Shown here piece by piece: positions 1 through 6,143 of a stretch of DNA of 11,595 bases. The position numbers and the translations under genes were made by a program. Positions within the stretch are counted from its first letter, which is position 1, and the number at the start of each line of letters is the position of its first letter. The DNA comes from Gammaproteobacteria bacterium (GTDB lineage: Bacteria > Pseudomonadota > Gammaproteobacteria > BMS3Bbin11), in NCBI GenBank assembly GCA_030617565.1, contig JAUWVE010000036.1:1-11595 (forward strand), written 5' to 3'. The notes beneath the pieces were generated by a model. It was not told the DNA's origin, did not search any database, and worked only from the letters and a program-made list of their open reading frames with translations.

Positions 1-60
1 TGTTCTATTGTATCAAGATATCACTAGCCTTAATGAGACGCACCTCTCCCCTTTTTACCC

Positions 61-381
61 TCATTCAACTTCAATCGGTGGATATTTTTGTGCATTAATC
101 ATCAGCTTACGCTGCACTGCATTATCCAGATCAACACCGCAACGATCTGCCATGCGCGCCAGGTATATCATGACATCGGCCATCTCCATTGCCACCTCTT
201 CCCTGCTGTTAGCATCGAGGTTTAGACTTTGCTGCTCGGTCATCCATTCAAAATGCTCCATCAATTCTGCCATTTCTACACTCATGGCCATCACCAGGTT
301 CTTTGGTGAATGAAACTTTTCCCAGTCGCGTGCTTCGGAAAATTCACGCAGGTGCTGCTTTAGATCTTCAATGTTAATCAT
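61..381 (-). CDS. MazG-like nucleotide pyrophosphohydrolase
   Basis: A 106-residue all-helical protein of the MazG/dCTP-pyrophosphatase (RS21-C6-like) superfamily. These enzymes hydrolyse (d)NTPs to the monophosphate plus pyrophosphate and act as house-cleaning enzymes in the cytosol. The Mg-binding signature is visible as E36-x2-E39, then E66-x2-D69, inside MSVEMAELMEHFEW and EVAMEMADVMIYLARM. The C-terminal KYPP segment is also typical. The length fits the single-domain members, not the roughly 260-residue tandem MazG. The ATG start is preceded by a weak purine-rich AGAGAG about 12 nt upstream. The upstream DNA is a heptameric repeat block separating it from the co-directional metallopeptidase gene, so the promoter may lie in or next to that block. 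The exact nucleotide substrate cannot be read from the sequence. Confidence 0.9.
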   Translation of the reverse strand: MINIEDLKQHLREFSEARDWEKFHSPKNLVMAMSVEMAELMEHFEWMTEQQSLNLDANSREEVAMEMADVMIYLARMADRCGVDLDNAVQRKLMINAQKYPPIEVE

Positions 382-413
382 ATTGTAAGAATGCTCTCTG
401 CTAAAATGGCCAT

Positions 414-475
414 TAAGGACTAAGGACTAAGGACTAAGGACTAAGGACTAAGGACTAAGGACTAAGGACTAAGGA
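414..475. repeat. Heptamer tandem repeat, (TAAGGAC)8.9
   Basis: Eight perfect head-to-tail copies of TAAGGAC occupy 414-469, and a ninth copy is cut short after TAAGGA (470-475). The unit is 7 bp and no copy carries a substitution, which suggests recent expansion or slippage. The tract ends 33 bp in front of the mazG-like start codon on the minus strand. A change in copy number would therefore alter the leader or promoter spacing of that gene. No reading frame across it looks like protein. Confidence 0.95.
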
Positions 476-492
476 AGTATAGATGGGTTTTC

Positions 493-513
493 TTTCGTCT
501 TTCGTCTTTCGTC
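493..513. repeat. Heptamer tandem repeat, (TTTCGTC)3
   Basis: Three perfect consecutive copies of TTTCGTC, again a 7-bp unit but unrelated in sequence to the TAAGGAC tract 17 bp away. It runs directly into the next heptamer family at 514 with no spacer, so the 7-bp register is kept across the junction. Confidence 0.9.
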
Positions 514-548
514 TTGAAACTTGGAACTTGAAACTTGAAACTTGAAAC
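514..548. repeat. Heptamer tandem repeat, (TTGRAAC)5
   Basis: Five consecutive 7-bp units. Four are TTGAAAC and the second is TTGGAAC. The tract ends 10 bp from the stop codon of the metallopeptidase gene. The TTGGAAC variant also occurs as three tandem copies at 9035-9055 in front of ntrB, so this heptamer family is dispersed at more than one locus. Confidence 0.93.
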
Positions 549-558
549 TCACGCATTC

Positions 559-1296
559 TCACAGATTCACTGTCCACCCCGGCAGCAGTTGACCGGCTTT
601 TCTCAGTTCAGCACGATGCTGGTTGAATTTCGGATCAAATTTCTTCATCAGTGCCCAGAAACGATGGGAATGATTCATTTCCAGAGTATGAACCAACTCA
701 TGCAATAACACATGATCAACCAGATCAGAAGGCAAAAACAGCATTTTGAAATTAAGACTGAGATTTCCCTGTACCGAGCAGGACCCCCAACGTGTTTTCT
801 GGCCACGTATTGAGAGCCTGTTCCACTCGAGTCCGGTGGCTTTAGAAATCCCACCCAGTCGCGCAGAAAACTCTTCGCGTGCCTGTGTCATCAACCAACA
901 TCGCAGGTTCTGAAACAGCTGTTTTTCCGATGGATTTTTGCAAAACAGGTTTAGTGTTTCAGCAACAAGCATGGCTCTGTTCTGAGTACCTGTATGTTGG
1001 TTTATATTATACTGCTGCTGCCTGCAAAGAAGATCAATAGTAGATGGGAATGCAGGAGTACCAGTCTGTCTACCGGACAACTGTAGTGCAGACTTTTGCA
1101 GATTTCTTTCTATCCATTGCCTTTTACTGAGCACAAAAGCCAACCACTGATCTTCTCGTATCCCGCTGGGAACAACTATCAATAAAGAGCGATCAGGCCT
1201 GAGTTCAATACGAATCCGTTTTGCACGCAATGACCTGCGCAAATGACAGCGCGAAATCCCTGCAAGAGAAACACCTTCTAACAATAAATCAGCCAT
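559..1296 (-). CDS. YgjP/SprT-like (DUF45) zinc metallopeptidase
   Basis: A 245-residue protein of the DUF45/YgjP family of predicted zinc-dependent metallohydrolases (gluzincin fold). The N-terminal half (about 1-120) is a beta-rich region with the family-typical RRSLRAKRIRIELRPD stretch. The C-terminal half carries RGQKTRWGSCS (about 164-174) and the zinc site HELVH (199-203). The third ligand is probably H209 in EMNHSHRFW. E200 is the predicted catalytic glutamate. No signal peptide or membrane segment is seen, so it is probably cytosolic. The physiological substrate of this family is not established. I chose the ATG at 1296. An upstream TTG at 1335 would add 13 residues that do not resemble the family. 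It is divergent from the PHP gene, and on its 3' side is the heptamer repeat block. Confidence 0.88.
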   Translation of the reverse strand: MADLLLEGVSLAGISRCHLRRSLRAKRIRIELRPDRSLLIVVPSGIREDQWLAFVLSKRQWIERNLQKSALQLSGRQTGTPAFPSTIDLLCRQQQYNINQHTGTQNRAMLVAETLNLFCKNPSEKQLFQNLRCWLMTQAREEFSARLGGISKATGLEWNRLSIRGQKTRWGSCSVQGNLSLNFKMLFLPSDLVDHVLLHELVHTLEMNHSHRFWALMKKFDPKFNQHRAELRKAGQLLPGWTVNL

Positions 1297-1419
1297 ATGA
1301 CCGGTTTCATTTTTGCTTCCTGAGAAATAGCACAAGATGAGCTGTCATTAATTCTGTCAATATCCCTTATACTGCCGCACTTAATCTCATTTTCGTAGAT
1401 ACCAGAGAAATGTCTTTAC

Positions 1420-2259
1420 ATGCAAGCCGTTAACATCATTGCTGACCTTCACTGCCACTCGACTGCTTCGGATGGCACTCTGCCGCCTGCAGAGGTGGTC
1501 GCACGAGCCGCAGGCAACGAAGTCGATATCCTGGCACTGACTGATCATGATACCACTGCCGGGCTGGATGAGGCATATCTCTGTGCAGAAGAAAGTAATA
1601 TCAGGCTGATACCTGGGATAGAGCTTTCTGCTACCTGGCAGGGAAAGCTGCTACACATAGTAGGACTCGATATCGACCCTGAGCATCCGCCACTAAAACA
1701 GGGGATCCAGGTATTGAAAGAAATGCGAGAAGTGCGGGCTAGAGAAATGGGTAGACGCCTGGCTAAGGCGGGCTACCACGACACCTATGAAAATGCTCGA
1801 CGCCTGGCAGGAGACGGAAATGTCACGCGGACCCATTTTGCACGTCACTTAATTGAGGCTGGCGTGGCTAAAGATTTTACTGATGTATTCAAACGGTTCC
1901 TGGTACGTGGTAAGCCAGGATACTACCACGTCGACTGGTCTACCATGGAAGATGCAGTTACATGGATAACCGGTGCAGGCGGTATTGCCGTGGTCGCACA
2001 CCCGCTACGCTATAAACTAACTGCCAACTGGCTCAATCGTGTCCTTACTGCCTTCAAACAAGCCGGTGGAGAAGGTATCGAGGTCATCTGCGGACGAAAT
2101 ACCCCTGATGATAACGCCCGTAGTGCCCTGTTTGCCCGAAAACATGGTCTGCTCGCATCAACGGGATCCGATTTTCATGAGCCGGGTAAATGGGTGGAAC
2201 TTGGCAGGCTGGAAAAATTACCTGAAGGCCTTGAAGCTGTTTGGCAAAAATGGGTTTAG
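1420..2259 (+). CDS. rnm: PHP-domain phosphoesterase, RNase AM (YciV/TrpH-like)
   Basis: A 279-residue PHP-family metal-dependent phosphoesterase. It matches the YciV group, characterised as a 3',5'-nucleotide bisphosphate phosphatase and as RNase AM, which in E. coli trims rRNA 5' ends. Metal-ligand motifs appear in order: DLHCHSTASDG (9-19), ALTDHDT (39-45), GIELSA (66-71), HIVGLD (79-84), THFARHL (138-144), VAHPLR (192-197) and GSDFHEPG (249-256). The 279-residue length is typical of the family. The start ATG has GAGAAA about 9 nt upstream. A possible -10 TATACT lies at 1368-1373, without a good -35. It is divergent from the metallopeptidase gene and separated from the next gene by 118 nt with its own likely promoter. 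The RNase assignment rests on family membership only. Confidence 0.9.
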   Translation: MQAVNIIADLHCHSTASDGTLPPAEVVARAAGNEVDILALTDHDTTAGLDEAYLCAEESNIRLIPGIELSATWQGKLLHIVGLDIDPEHPPLKQGIQVLKEMREVRAREMGRRLAKAGYHDTYENARRLAGDGNVTRTHFARHLIEAGVAKDFTDVFKRFLVRGKPGYYHVDWSTMEDAVTWITGAGGIAVVAHPLRYKLTANWLNRVLTAFKQAGGEGIEVICGRNTPDDNARSALFARKHGLLASTGSDFHEPGKWVELGRLEKLPEGLEAVWQKWV

Positions 2260-2322
2260 ATATAAAATTAAAAACCATTGGGGTCAGGTGAATGACTACA
2301 CATAATCAACAGGTAAGTACTA

Positions 2323-2331
2323 TGCTATGAT
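2323..2331 (+). promoter_or_regulatory. Candidate extended -10 promoter for the DUF465-DUF3301-rSAM operon
   Basis: TGCTATGAT matches an extended -10 (TGn followed by TATGAT, one mismatch to TATAAT). It lies 47 bp in front of the DUF465 start. The -35 position (2303-2308, TAATCA) is poor, as is common for extended -10 promoters. Motif match only. Confidence 0.4.
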
Positions 2332-2377
2332 TTGCTCAATCCAGATTCTATTTTCCTGAAACTGTGCCCTAATTTCT

Positions 2378-2590
2378 ATGAGTCTAAACGAAGAAGAAAT
2401 CCAGCAAGCACGCTATGATCTAATCGAATTGCGAATCGAACATAGCGACCTTGACCATGCCATTGATCTGATGCTGCAAAATGCCTACGTAGACCAGCTG
2501 CGTCTTCGCCGCTTGAAAAAACGCAAACTTAAGCTGAAAGATAGTATCCAACTGCTTGAAAGTATGATCATTCCTGACATCGATGCCTGA
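2378..2590 (+). CDS. DUF465/YdcH-family small coiled-coil protein
   Basis: A 70-residue, highly charged helical protein. The middle (about 18-35, RIEHSDLDHAIDLMLQ) and the C-terminal helix with RLRRLKKRKLKLKDSI (about 42-57) match the YdcH/DUF465 pattern of a short helical hairpin. The second helix of that hairpin is very basic and ends near LKDxI. No function is established for the family. It is cytosolic, with no signal or membrane segment. The ATG start gives the usual family length, although no clear Shine-Dalgarno is visible. It is probably the first gene of an operon with the DUF3301 gene (33 nt gap) and the radical SAM gene. Confidence 0.85.
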   Translation: MSLNEEEIQQARYDLIELRIEHSDLDHAIDLMLQNAYVDQLRLRRLKKRKLKLKDSIQLLESMIIPDIDA

Positions 2591-2623
2591 TACAGCTTTG
2601 AACAAAGAAAATCGGCAACACGA

Positions 2624-2941
2624 ATGAGCGAAATACTTGGTCTGGCTTTTATGGTACTGGTCATTTTCATCTGGTACAGAAACCTTACAGTCCGTGAACT
2701 GGCAATGATGCATTCAAGCAGGGCCTGTAGAGAACAGGACTACCAGCTGCTTGACGACAGCGTACACCTTTCCGGACTGGGGCTGACACGCTGCCCTGAT
2801 CAACGACGCTGCCTGCGACGAAAATTCCGCTTTTCCTACTCCAGTGATCATATTCACCGCAGCAACGGCGTCGTTATTATGCTTGGTGACCACCTTGAGA
2901 GTATCGTTTTTTCATCACCACCTAAATCACTGGAAGCTTAA
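2624..2941 (+). CDS. DUF3301-family membrane-anchored protein
   Basis: A 105-residue protein with one N-terminal hydrophobic segment (about 4-18, ILGLAFMVLVIFIWY). A cytoplasmic-type domain follows, with the DUF3301 layout: RELAMMHSSRACREQDYQLLDDSV (about residues 24-47, where the Ala/Arg/Cys helix leads into QLLDD), a basic patch RRCLRRKFRFSYSSD, and a final beta strand GVVIMLGDHLESIVF. DUF3301 proteins are known from gamma- and betaproteobacteria and have no assigned role. The ATG start fits because the membrane segment begins directly after it. It sits between the DUF465 gene and the radical SAM gene, 22 nt before the latter, so co-transcription is likely. Confidence 0.82.
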   Translation: MSEILGLAFMVLVIFIWYRNLTVRELAMMHSSRACREQDYQLLDDSVHLSGLGLTRCPDQRRCLRRKFRFSYSSDHIHRSNGVVIMLGDHLESIVFSSPPKSLEA

Positions 2942-2963
2942 GCCGGATATTTCACAGAGACCC

Positions 2964-3563
2964 ATGAAGCAAACCATAGCCTACACCATCGAAGACCGCC
3001 GCTATCTGAGTATTACTGATCGCTGCACCCTGGCCTGTGAGTTCTGCCCCAAAACGAAGGGCAGCATGCAGGTGCATGAGTACAACCTGACATTCGATCA
3101 TCGCCCTGAAACGGATGAAATTATAGCGGTAATCGGCAATGTCAGTGACTTTTCCTGGGTCGTCTTCTGTGGATTTGGAGAGCCTACGCTACGATTAAAA
3201 ACATTGCTTGAGGTTGCGCGATACGTCAAACAACAGGGTGGACGTGTACGACTGAATACCGATGGCCTCGCCAACCTGGTTCACAAACGCAATGTACTAC
3301 CAGAAATGTCTGGACTTATCGATGCCCTGTCAGTTTCACTCAATGCTCAAAATGAGGCTACTTATATTAACCATTGCGCCCCTGCGCTGGAAAACTCGTG
3401 GCAAGCTATGCTGGACTTTCTGCAACTAGCACCCGCATTCATACCGGATGTCACCGCTACGGCGATCAATGGCCTTGATGGGGCAGATATGGCAGCCTGC
3501 CGTCAACTGGCAGAAGAACGTGGGGTCAAATTCAGGCAACGAGAACTGGATAGCGTGGGATAG
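2964..3563 (+). CDS. Radical SAM protein, TatD-associated type
   Basis: A 199-residue compact radical SAM protein. Near the N-terminus, DRCTLACEFC holds the 4Fe-4S ligands C21, C25 and C28 (CxxxCxxC). The SAM-binding motif VVFCGFGEPT follows (about 66-75), then RLNTDGLANL (96-105) and the strand ALSVSLNA (121-128). This set, with the short length, matches what I recall of the family modelled as tatD_link_rSAM (TatD family-associated). Its reaction is not known. The ATG at 2964 is preceded by AGAGA 5 nt upstream. The frame is open further 5' but would only add 40 residues overlapping the DUF3301 gene. No tatD gene is in the window, so the usual partner is missing locally. It is the last gene of the probable operon and faces a REPIN and a terminator. 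Confidence 0.85.
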   Translation: MKQTIAYTIEDRRYLSITDRCTLACEFCPKTKGSMQVHEYNLTFDHRPETDEIIAVIGNVSDFSWVVFCGFGEPTLRLKTLLEVARYVKQQGGRVRLNTDGLANLVHKRNVLPEMSGLIDALSVSLNAQNEATYINHCAPALENSWQAMLDFLQLAPAFIPDVTATAINGLDGADMAACRQLAEERGVKFRQRELDSVG

Positions 3564-3628
3564 GAAATAAATTGATTTTGTAGCGTTGAGAATTGCGATT
3601 TTCTGATGTTGTTCTCTAGTCTGAATTT

Positions 3629-3710
3629 ATTCGCCGCGAGGGCGCGCCTCCCACAGTACATTTTAATCGCTACTGGAATTGATTGTGGGAGGCGCGCCCT
3701 CGCGACGAAT
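3629..3710. repeat. REPIN-like inverted REP doublet
   Basis: Two 27-bp arms (3629-3655 and 3684-3710) are reverse complements with a single mismatch (C3634 against A3705), separated by 28 bp. Each arm carries a GTGGGAG head followed by GGCGCGCCCTCGCG, which can itself fold (GAGG/CCTC). A GTGGGAG head with a G+C-rich palindrome resembles the REP sequences of Pseudomonas and relatives, which are mobilised by RAYT transposases. The paired inverted layout is that of a REPIN. It sits between two convergent genes, a usual place for such elements. The arms are far richer in G+C than the flanks. No RAYT gene lies in the window. Confidence 0.8.
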
Positions 3711-3763
3711 ATTAAACACCTAAAATTAGAAAGTTAGTTTGGCCGATAAGATTTCAGGCCAAA

Positions 3764-3789
3764 AAAAACCGCCTCTATAGGCGGTTTTT
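3764..3789 (-). terminator. Rho-independent terminator of the cytochrome c4 gene
   Basis: A perfect 10-bp stem (AAAAACCGCC at 3764-3773, GGCGGTTTTT at 3780-3789) with a 6-nt loop. On the minus strand it is followed by a run of T, placing it 21 bp after the cytochrome stop codon. A T run also follows on the plus strand, so it may work in both directions and end the radical SAM operon as well. Confidence 0.9.
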
Positions 3790-3810
3790 CAAGTTGCTGA
3801 TTTTTTCGAC

Positions 3811-4434
3811 TTATTTCAGGCCCTGCATATACAGTGACAGCTGTGTGATCTGGTCATTTGAAAGCAGAAATGAAATCGGATTCATCATGTAGTGCTCGCG
3901 TGTACCATCTTTGAATGCATGCAGCTGCTTTTCTGTGTAGGCAGCATTCTGTCCGGAAAGCCTTGGATACTGTACCGGGATACCTGCACCTGAAGGTCCG
4001 TGACAGCTCATGCATGCAGAGATATTCAGTTCCCGAAAACCACCGCGGTAGATTTTTTCACCTTCCAGGGCCGCAGCTTCGTCCTGCTCGCTGATGCCGG
4101 CTTTGCTAGCGGGAAGACTGGAATAGTAGGCATCAATATCAGCCATGTCCTGCTCAGTGAGCGCTGCAACCATGCCTGCCATGATCGGATCTTTGCGTCT
4201 ACCGTCCTTGAATGCCTTTAATTGAGTAAAGATATAACCCGGCACCTGGTCTGCTAACCGGGGGTTGAGTGGTGTTTCCTTCATACCGTTTCCATCCGCA
4301 CCATGGCATGCAGCACAAGCAGCTGTTTTACCTTTGCCACTTTCAACATCGCCCTTTGAAGCATGCGTTGCATGAGCAACACCGGCAATCATCATGCCTG
4401 CAATTGCCATGGACAAGACCAGTATATTTTTCAT
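3811..4434 (-). CDS. Cytochrome c4, diheme periplasmic electron carrier
   Basis: A 207-residue precursor. Residues 1-22 form a Sec signal peptide (KN, hydrophobic core, cleavage after AHA). Two class I cytochrome c domains follow, each with a haem-attachment motif: CAACH (40-44) and CMSCH (141-145). The distal methionines are probably in DPIMAGM (82-88) and EHYMMNPI (180-187). The two-domain length and the repeated QLKAFKDGRRKDP/QLHAFKDGTREH segments are typical of cytochrome c4, which passes electrons to terminal oxidases in the periplasm. The ATG at 4434 has AGGAG 7 nt upstream. An earlier in-frame ATG at 4464 would put ten polar residues before the signal peptide. The divergent pairing with engB is common in gammaproteobacteria. 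Confidence 0.94.
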   Translation of the reverse strand: MKNILVLSMAIAGMMIAGVAHATHASKGDVESGKGKTAACAACHGADGNGMKETPLNPRLADQVPGYIFTQLKAFKDGRRKDPIMAGMVAALTEQDMADIDAYYSSLPASKAGISEQDEAAALEGEKIYRGGFRELNISACMSCHGPSGAGIPVQYPRLSGQNAAYTEKQLHAFKDGTREHYMMNPISFLLSNDQITQLSLYMQGLK

Positions 4435-4498
4435 CGAACTACTCCTGAAGATTTTGCCGGGCATCAGACCACATTGCCAACCCGAAACTGTGTGCCGC

Positions 4499-4527
4499 TT
4501 TATATATCAAAGGTGCTCTCAGGTCAA
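4499..4527 (-). promoter_or_regulatory. Sigma-70 promoter of the cytochrome c4 gene
   Basis: On the minus strand, -35 TTGACC (4522-4527) and -10 TATAAA (4499-4504) are separated by exactly 17 bp, and each hexamer differs from consensus at one base. The predicted transcript start is near 4492, leaving a leader of about 58 nt that contains the AGGAG ribosome site (4442-4446). Confidence 0.7.
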
Positions 4528-4683
4528 TTTTAGTATTTCCTTATATAGCTATTTGATAAGCTTATTATTTATCATAATCCATACAAACCCTGACGTATCC
4601 AGAATTAATAGAATTGCCCTTAATGTGAGATACTTCAGACTATCGCTAATACAAACACACCCACAACAAAGCCGTAAACAACC

Positions 4684-5289
4684 ATGGAACGTCTGCCAGC
4701 CCAGCCTACATTCATCAAGGGCGCCTATACATTACAACAGCTGCCCGATGACACGGGTATAGAAGTGGCCTTTGCCGGGCGATCAAATGTTGGAAAATCC
4801 AGTGTACTTAATACACTGGCAGGGGTTAAATCTCTGGCGAGAACCAGTAAAACACCAGGCAGAACACAGGAAATAAATTTTTTTGATCTGGGAAATGATC
4901 GACGACTGGTGGATCTGCCCGGCTATGGTTACGCAAAGGTATCTGAAGCCAAACGGCGCCACTGGGCTGAAACCCTTGGTGAATACTTACTATCAAGAAA
5001 AAGCCTTGCTGGACTCATATTATTGATGGATATAAGACACCCACTAAAAGAATATGACCGCAACATGGTTCACTGGTGCACACACGCTGAACTGCCTGTC
5101 TATGTGATATTGAACAAGTCAGACAAGCTTAGCCGGGGAAAAGCAGGTGCGAGCTTACTCGATGTTAAACGGAAACTTTCAGCGTTTCCTATCGAAGGAA
5201 TACAGTTATTTTCCAGCCTCAAGCGCACCGGGGTGGATGAGGCACTGCAACAGCTGTGTCATTGGCTGGAATTGCCGTATAACAAGTAG
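4684..5289 (+). CDS. engB: Ribosome biogenesis GTPase EngB (YihA/YsxC)
   Basis: A 201-residue TRAFAC-class GTPase needed for assembly of the large ribosomal subunit. All G motifs are present: G1 GRSNVGKSS (32-40), G2 TPGRTQ (57-62), G3 DLPGYGYAK (77-85), G4 NKSDK (144-148) and G5 SSLKRTG (177-183). The family mark DIRHPLKEYD occupies about 116-125. The length is normal for EngB. The ATG start has no clear Shine-Dalgarno but gives the standard N-terminus (short lead, then AFAGRSNVGKS near residue 30). It is divergent from cytochrome c4 across 249 nt and ends 10 nt from the convergent membrane-protein gene, with no hairpin between them. Confidence 0.96.
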   Translation: MERLPAQPTFIKGAYTLQQLPDDTGIEVAFAGRSNVGKSSVLNTLAGVKSLARTSKTPGRTQEINFFDLGNDRRLVDLPGYGYAKVSEAKRRHWAETLGEYLLSRKSLAGLILLMDIRHPLKEYDRNMVHWCTHAELPVYVILNKSDKLSRGKAGASLLDVKRKLSAFPIEGIQLFSSLKRTGVDEALQQLCHWLELPYNK

Positions 5290-5299
5290 TAAACCAGAT

Positions 5300-5722
5300 T
5301 CACCCTTCTTCAACATCATCGACATCAATCTGACCTGTCATTTTACGGCGGATATGTGACCAGGACATACCTGTTGCCAGCACCAGCGAAAGCACAAATA
5401 ATACAATGTACTGAAAGAACGTAGGATTATCGATAGACAGTACTCCAAAATCTACCATCACCCAGATGAAACTGGCAACAAAAGCCAATGCAAGAATGAT
5501 CCCGAGAACACCCAGAGAGCGTGCCGTCGCCCGCAGATAAATCACCCAACCTATCAGCAGCACTATTCCTGTAAATAGAATCACCGGGTCAAATCGGTCT
5601 GTGGCATTGCTAATCCAGTGGTACCAGGAATATTGTGATGGATTATATGTAGCGAAGACAAGAATAATTGCCGCGACCAGACGGATAAGAAAGTCAAAAA
5701 AATTGAAAGCTTTAGAAGCCAT
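5300..5722 (-). CDS. Small integral membrane protein, DUF6524-like
   Basis: A 140-residue protein with four predicted membrane helices at about 8-25, 46-64, 69-90 and 102-119, and an acidic C-terminal tail (IDVDDVEEG). The N-terminal block FLIRLVAAIILVFATYNPSQYSWYHW (about 11-36), especially TYNPSxYSWYHW, matches what I remember of the uncharacterised DUF6524 family. No function is known and I infer none beyond inner-membrane location. The ATG at 5722 fits the family N-terminus, although no ribosome site is visible. The frame stays open another 84 codons upstream, but that extension (ATG at 5974) has a pyrimidine-rich leader and no family resemblance. It is convergent with engB, with a 10-nt gap. 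Confidence 0.7.
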   Translation of the reverse strand: MASKAFNFFDFLIRLVAAIILVFATYNPSQYSWYHWISNATDRFDPVILFTGIVLLIGWVIYLRATARSLGVLGIILALAFVASFIWVMVDFGVLSIDNPTFFQYIVLFVLSLVLATGMSWSHIRRKMTGQIDVDDVEEG

Positions 5723-6143
5723 TACTACTGACCGATGAGTAGTTGTACGGGATGCACAGGCTAACAGGAGCCCGCCACTGAATCCAGATATTGGCAGATA
5801 TTTACCGGGCAGGAAGCCTCGTGTAAATAGCTGAAATACTACGATTGCGGACAGGTATTCGCTCATAAAATTACCGCGCAGTATTTGACTTATATCAAAA
5901 CAAGCAGTTAAAAGTTGGACAAAAACATTGGATTCCGTTACTGTTCCGTCCGCAACAACAGCCCGAACCACCATTTGGGAGGAGAAAGGGTCGGCAACAG
6001 GCCCGACAAAATTCCGGTCAAAGGGAAAGAATCTTGAGTATTTTTTCCCATTGACTGGAATTTTTTTGCCAGCTACACCACCCCATCATCAAGTTTCTTA
6101 ATTCACCGTATTAGTCATCTTTCCACGCTGTTAGAATACGCCG
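5723..6143. other. 421-bp gene-free divergent intergenic region
   Basis: This lies between the DUF6524-like gene (leftward) and the cation transporter gene (rightward). It contains one FNR/Anr-like palindrome (5885-5898) and a short inverted repeat GTCGG/CCGAC near 5990-6010. I see no repeat array, no RNA gene and no protein family in any frame. The one long open frame (minus strand, 5974 down to 5723) is an extension of the membrane-protein gene and does not look like a conserved protein. No convincing -10/-35 pair was found close to either gene. Confidence 0.6.
5885..5898. promoter_or_regulatory. FNR/Anr-like box
   Basis: TTGACTTATATCAA matches the FNR/Anr consensus TTGAT-N4-ATCAA at 9 of 10 defined bases, and the symmetry extends one base on each side. 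It lies between divergent genes, 163 bp from the DUF6524-like start and 246 bp from the transporter start. At the spacing expected for a class II site (-41.5) I see no good -10 on either strand, so the motif may be accidental. Confidence 0.35.

Noticed and set aside
414..548. CRISPR array
   Set aside because: The units are 7 bp, directly tandem, without unique spacers, and no cas genes are nearby.
1297..1335. TTG start for the metallopeptidase giving 13 extra residues
   Set aside because: It is a rare start codon, the added residues have no family resemblance, and an ATG is available at 1296.
1410..1433. Seven-codon upstream frame overlapping the PHP gene start (ATG to TAA)
   Set aside because: It is too short to evaluate and is the kind of overlap expected by chance. 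There is no sign of attenuation or conserved peptide.
2844..2963. Longer radical SAM protein starting inside the DUF3301 gene
   Set aside because: The extra 40 residues are a frame-shifted reading of the DUF3301 gene. The ATG at 2964 has a purine-rich ribosome site and gives the family length.
4554..4574. Inverted repeat TGATAA/TTATCA between cytochrome c4 and engB as an FNR or other operator
   Set aside because: The spacing does not fit FNR (needs 4 bp between half-sites), and the A+T-rich context makes such repeats likely by chance.
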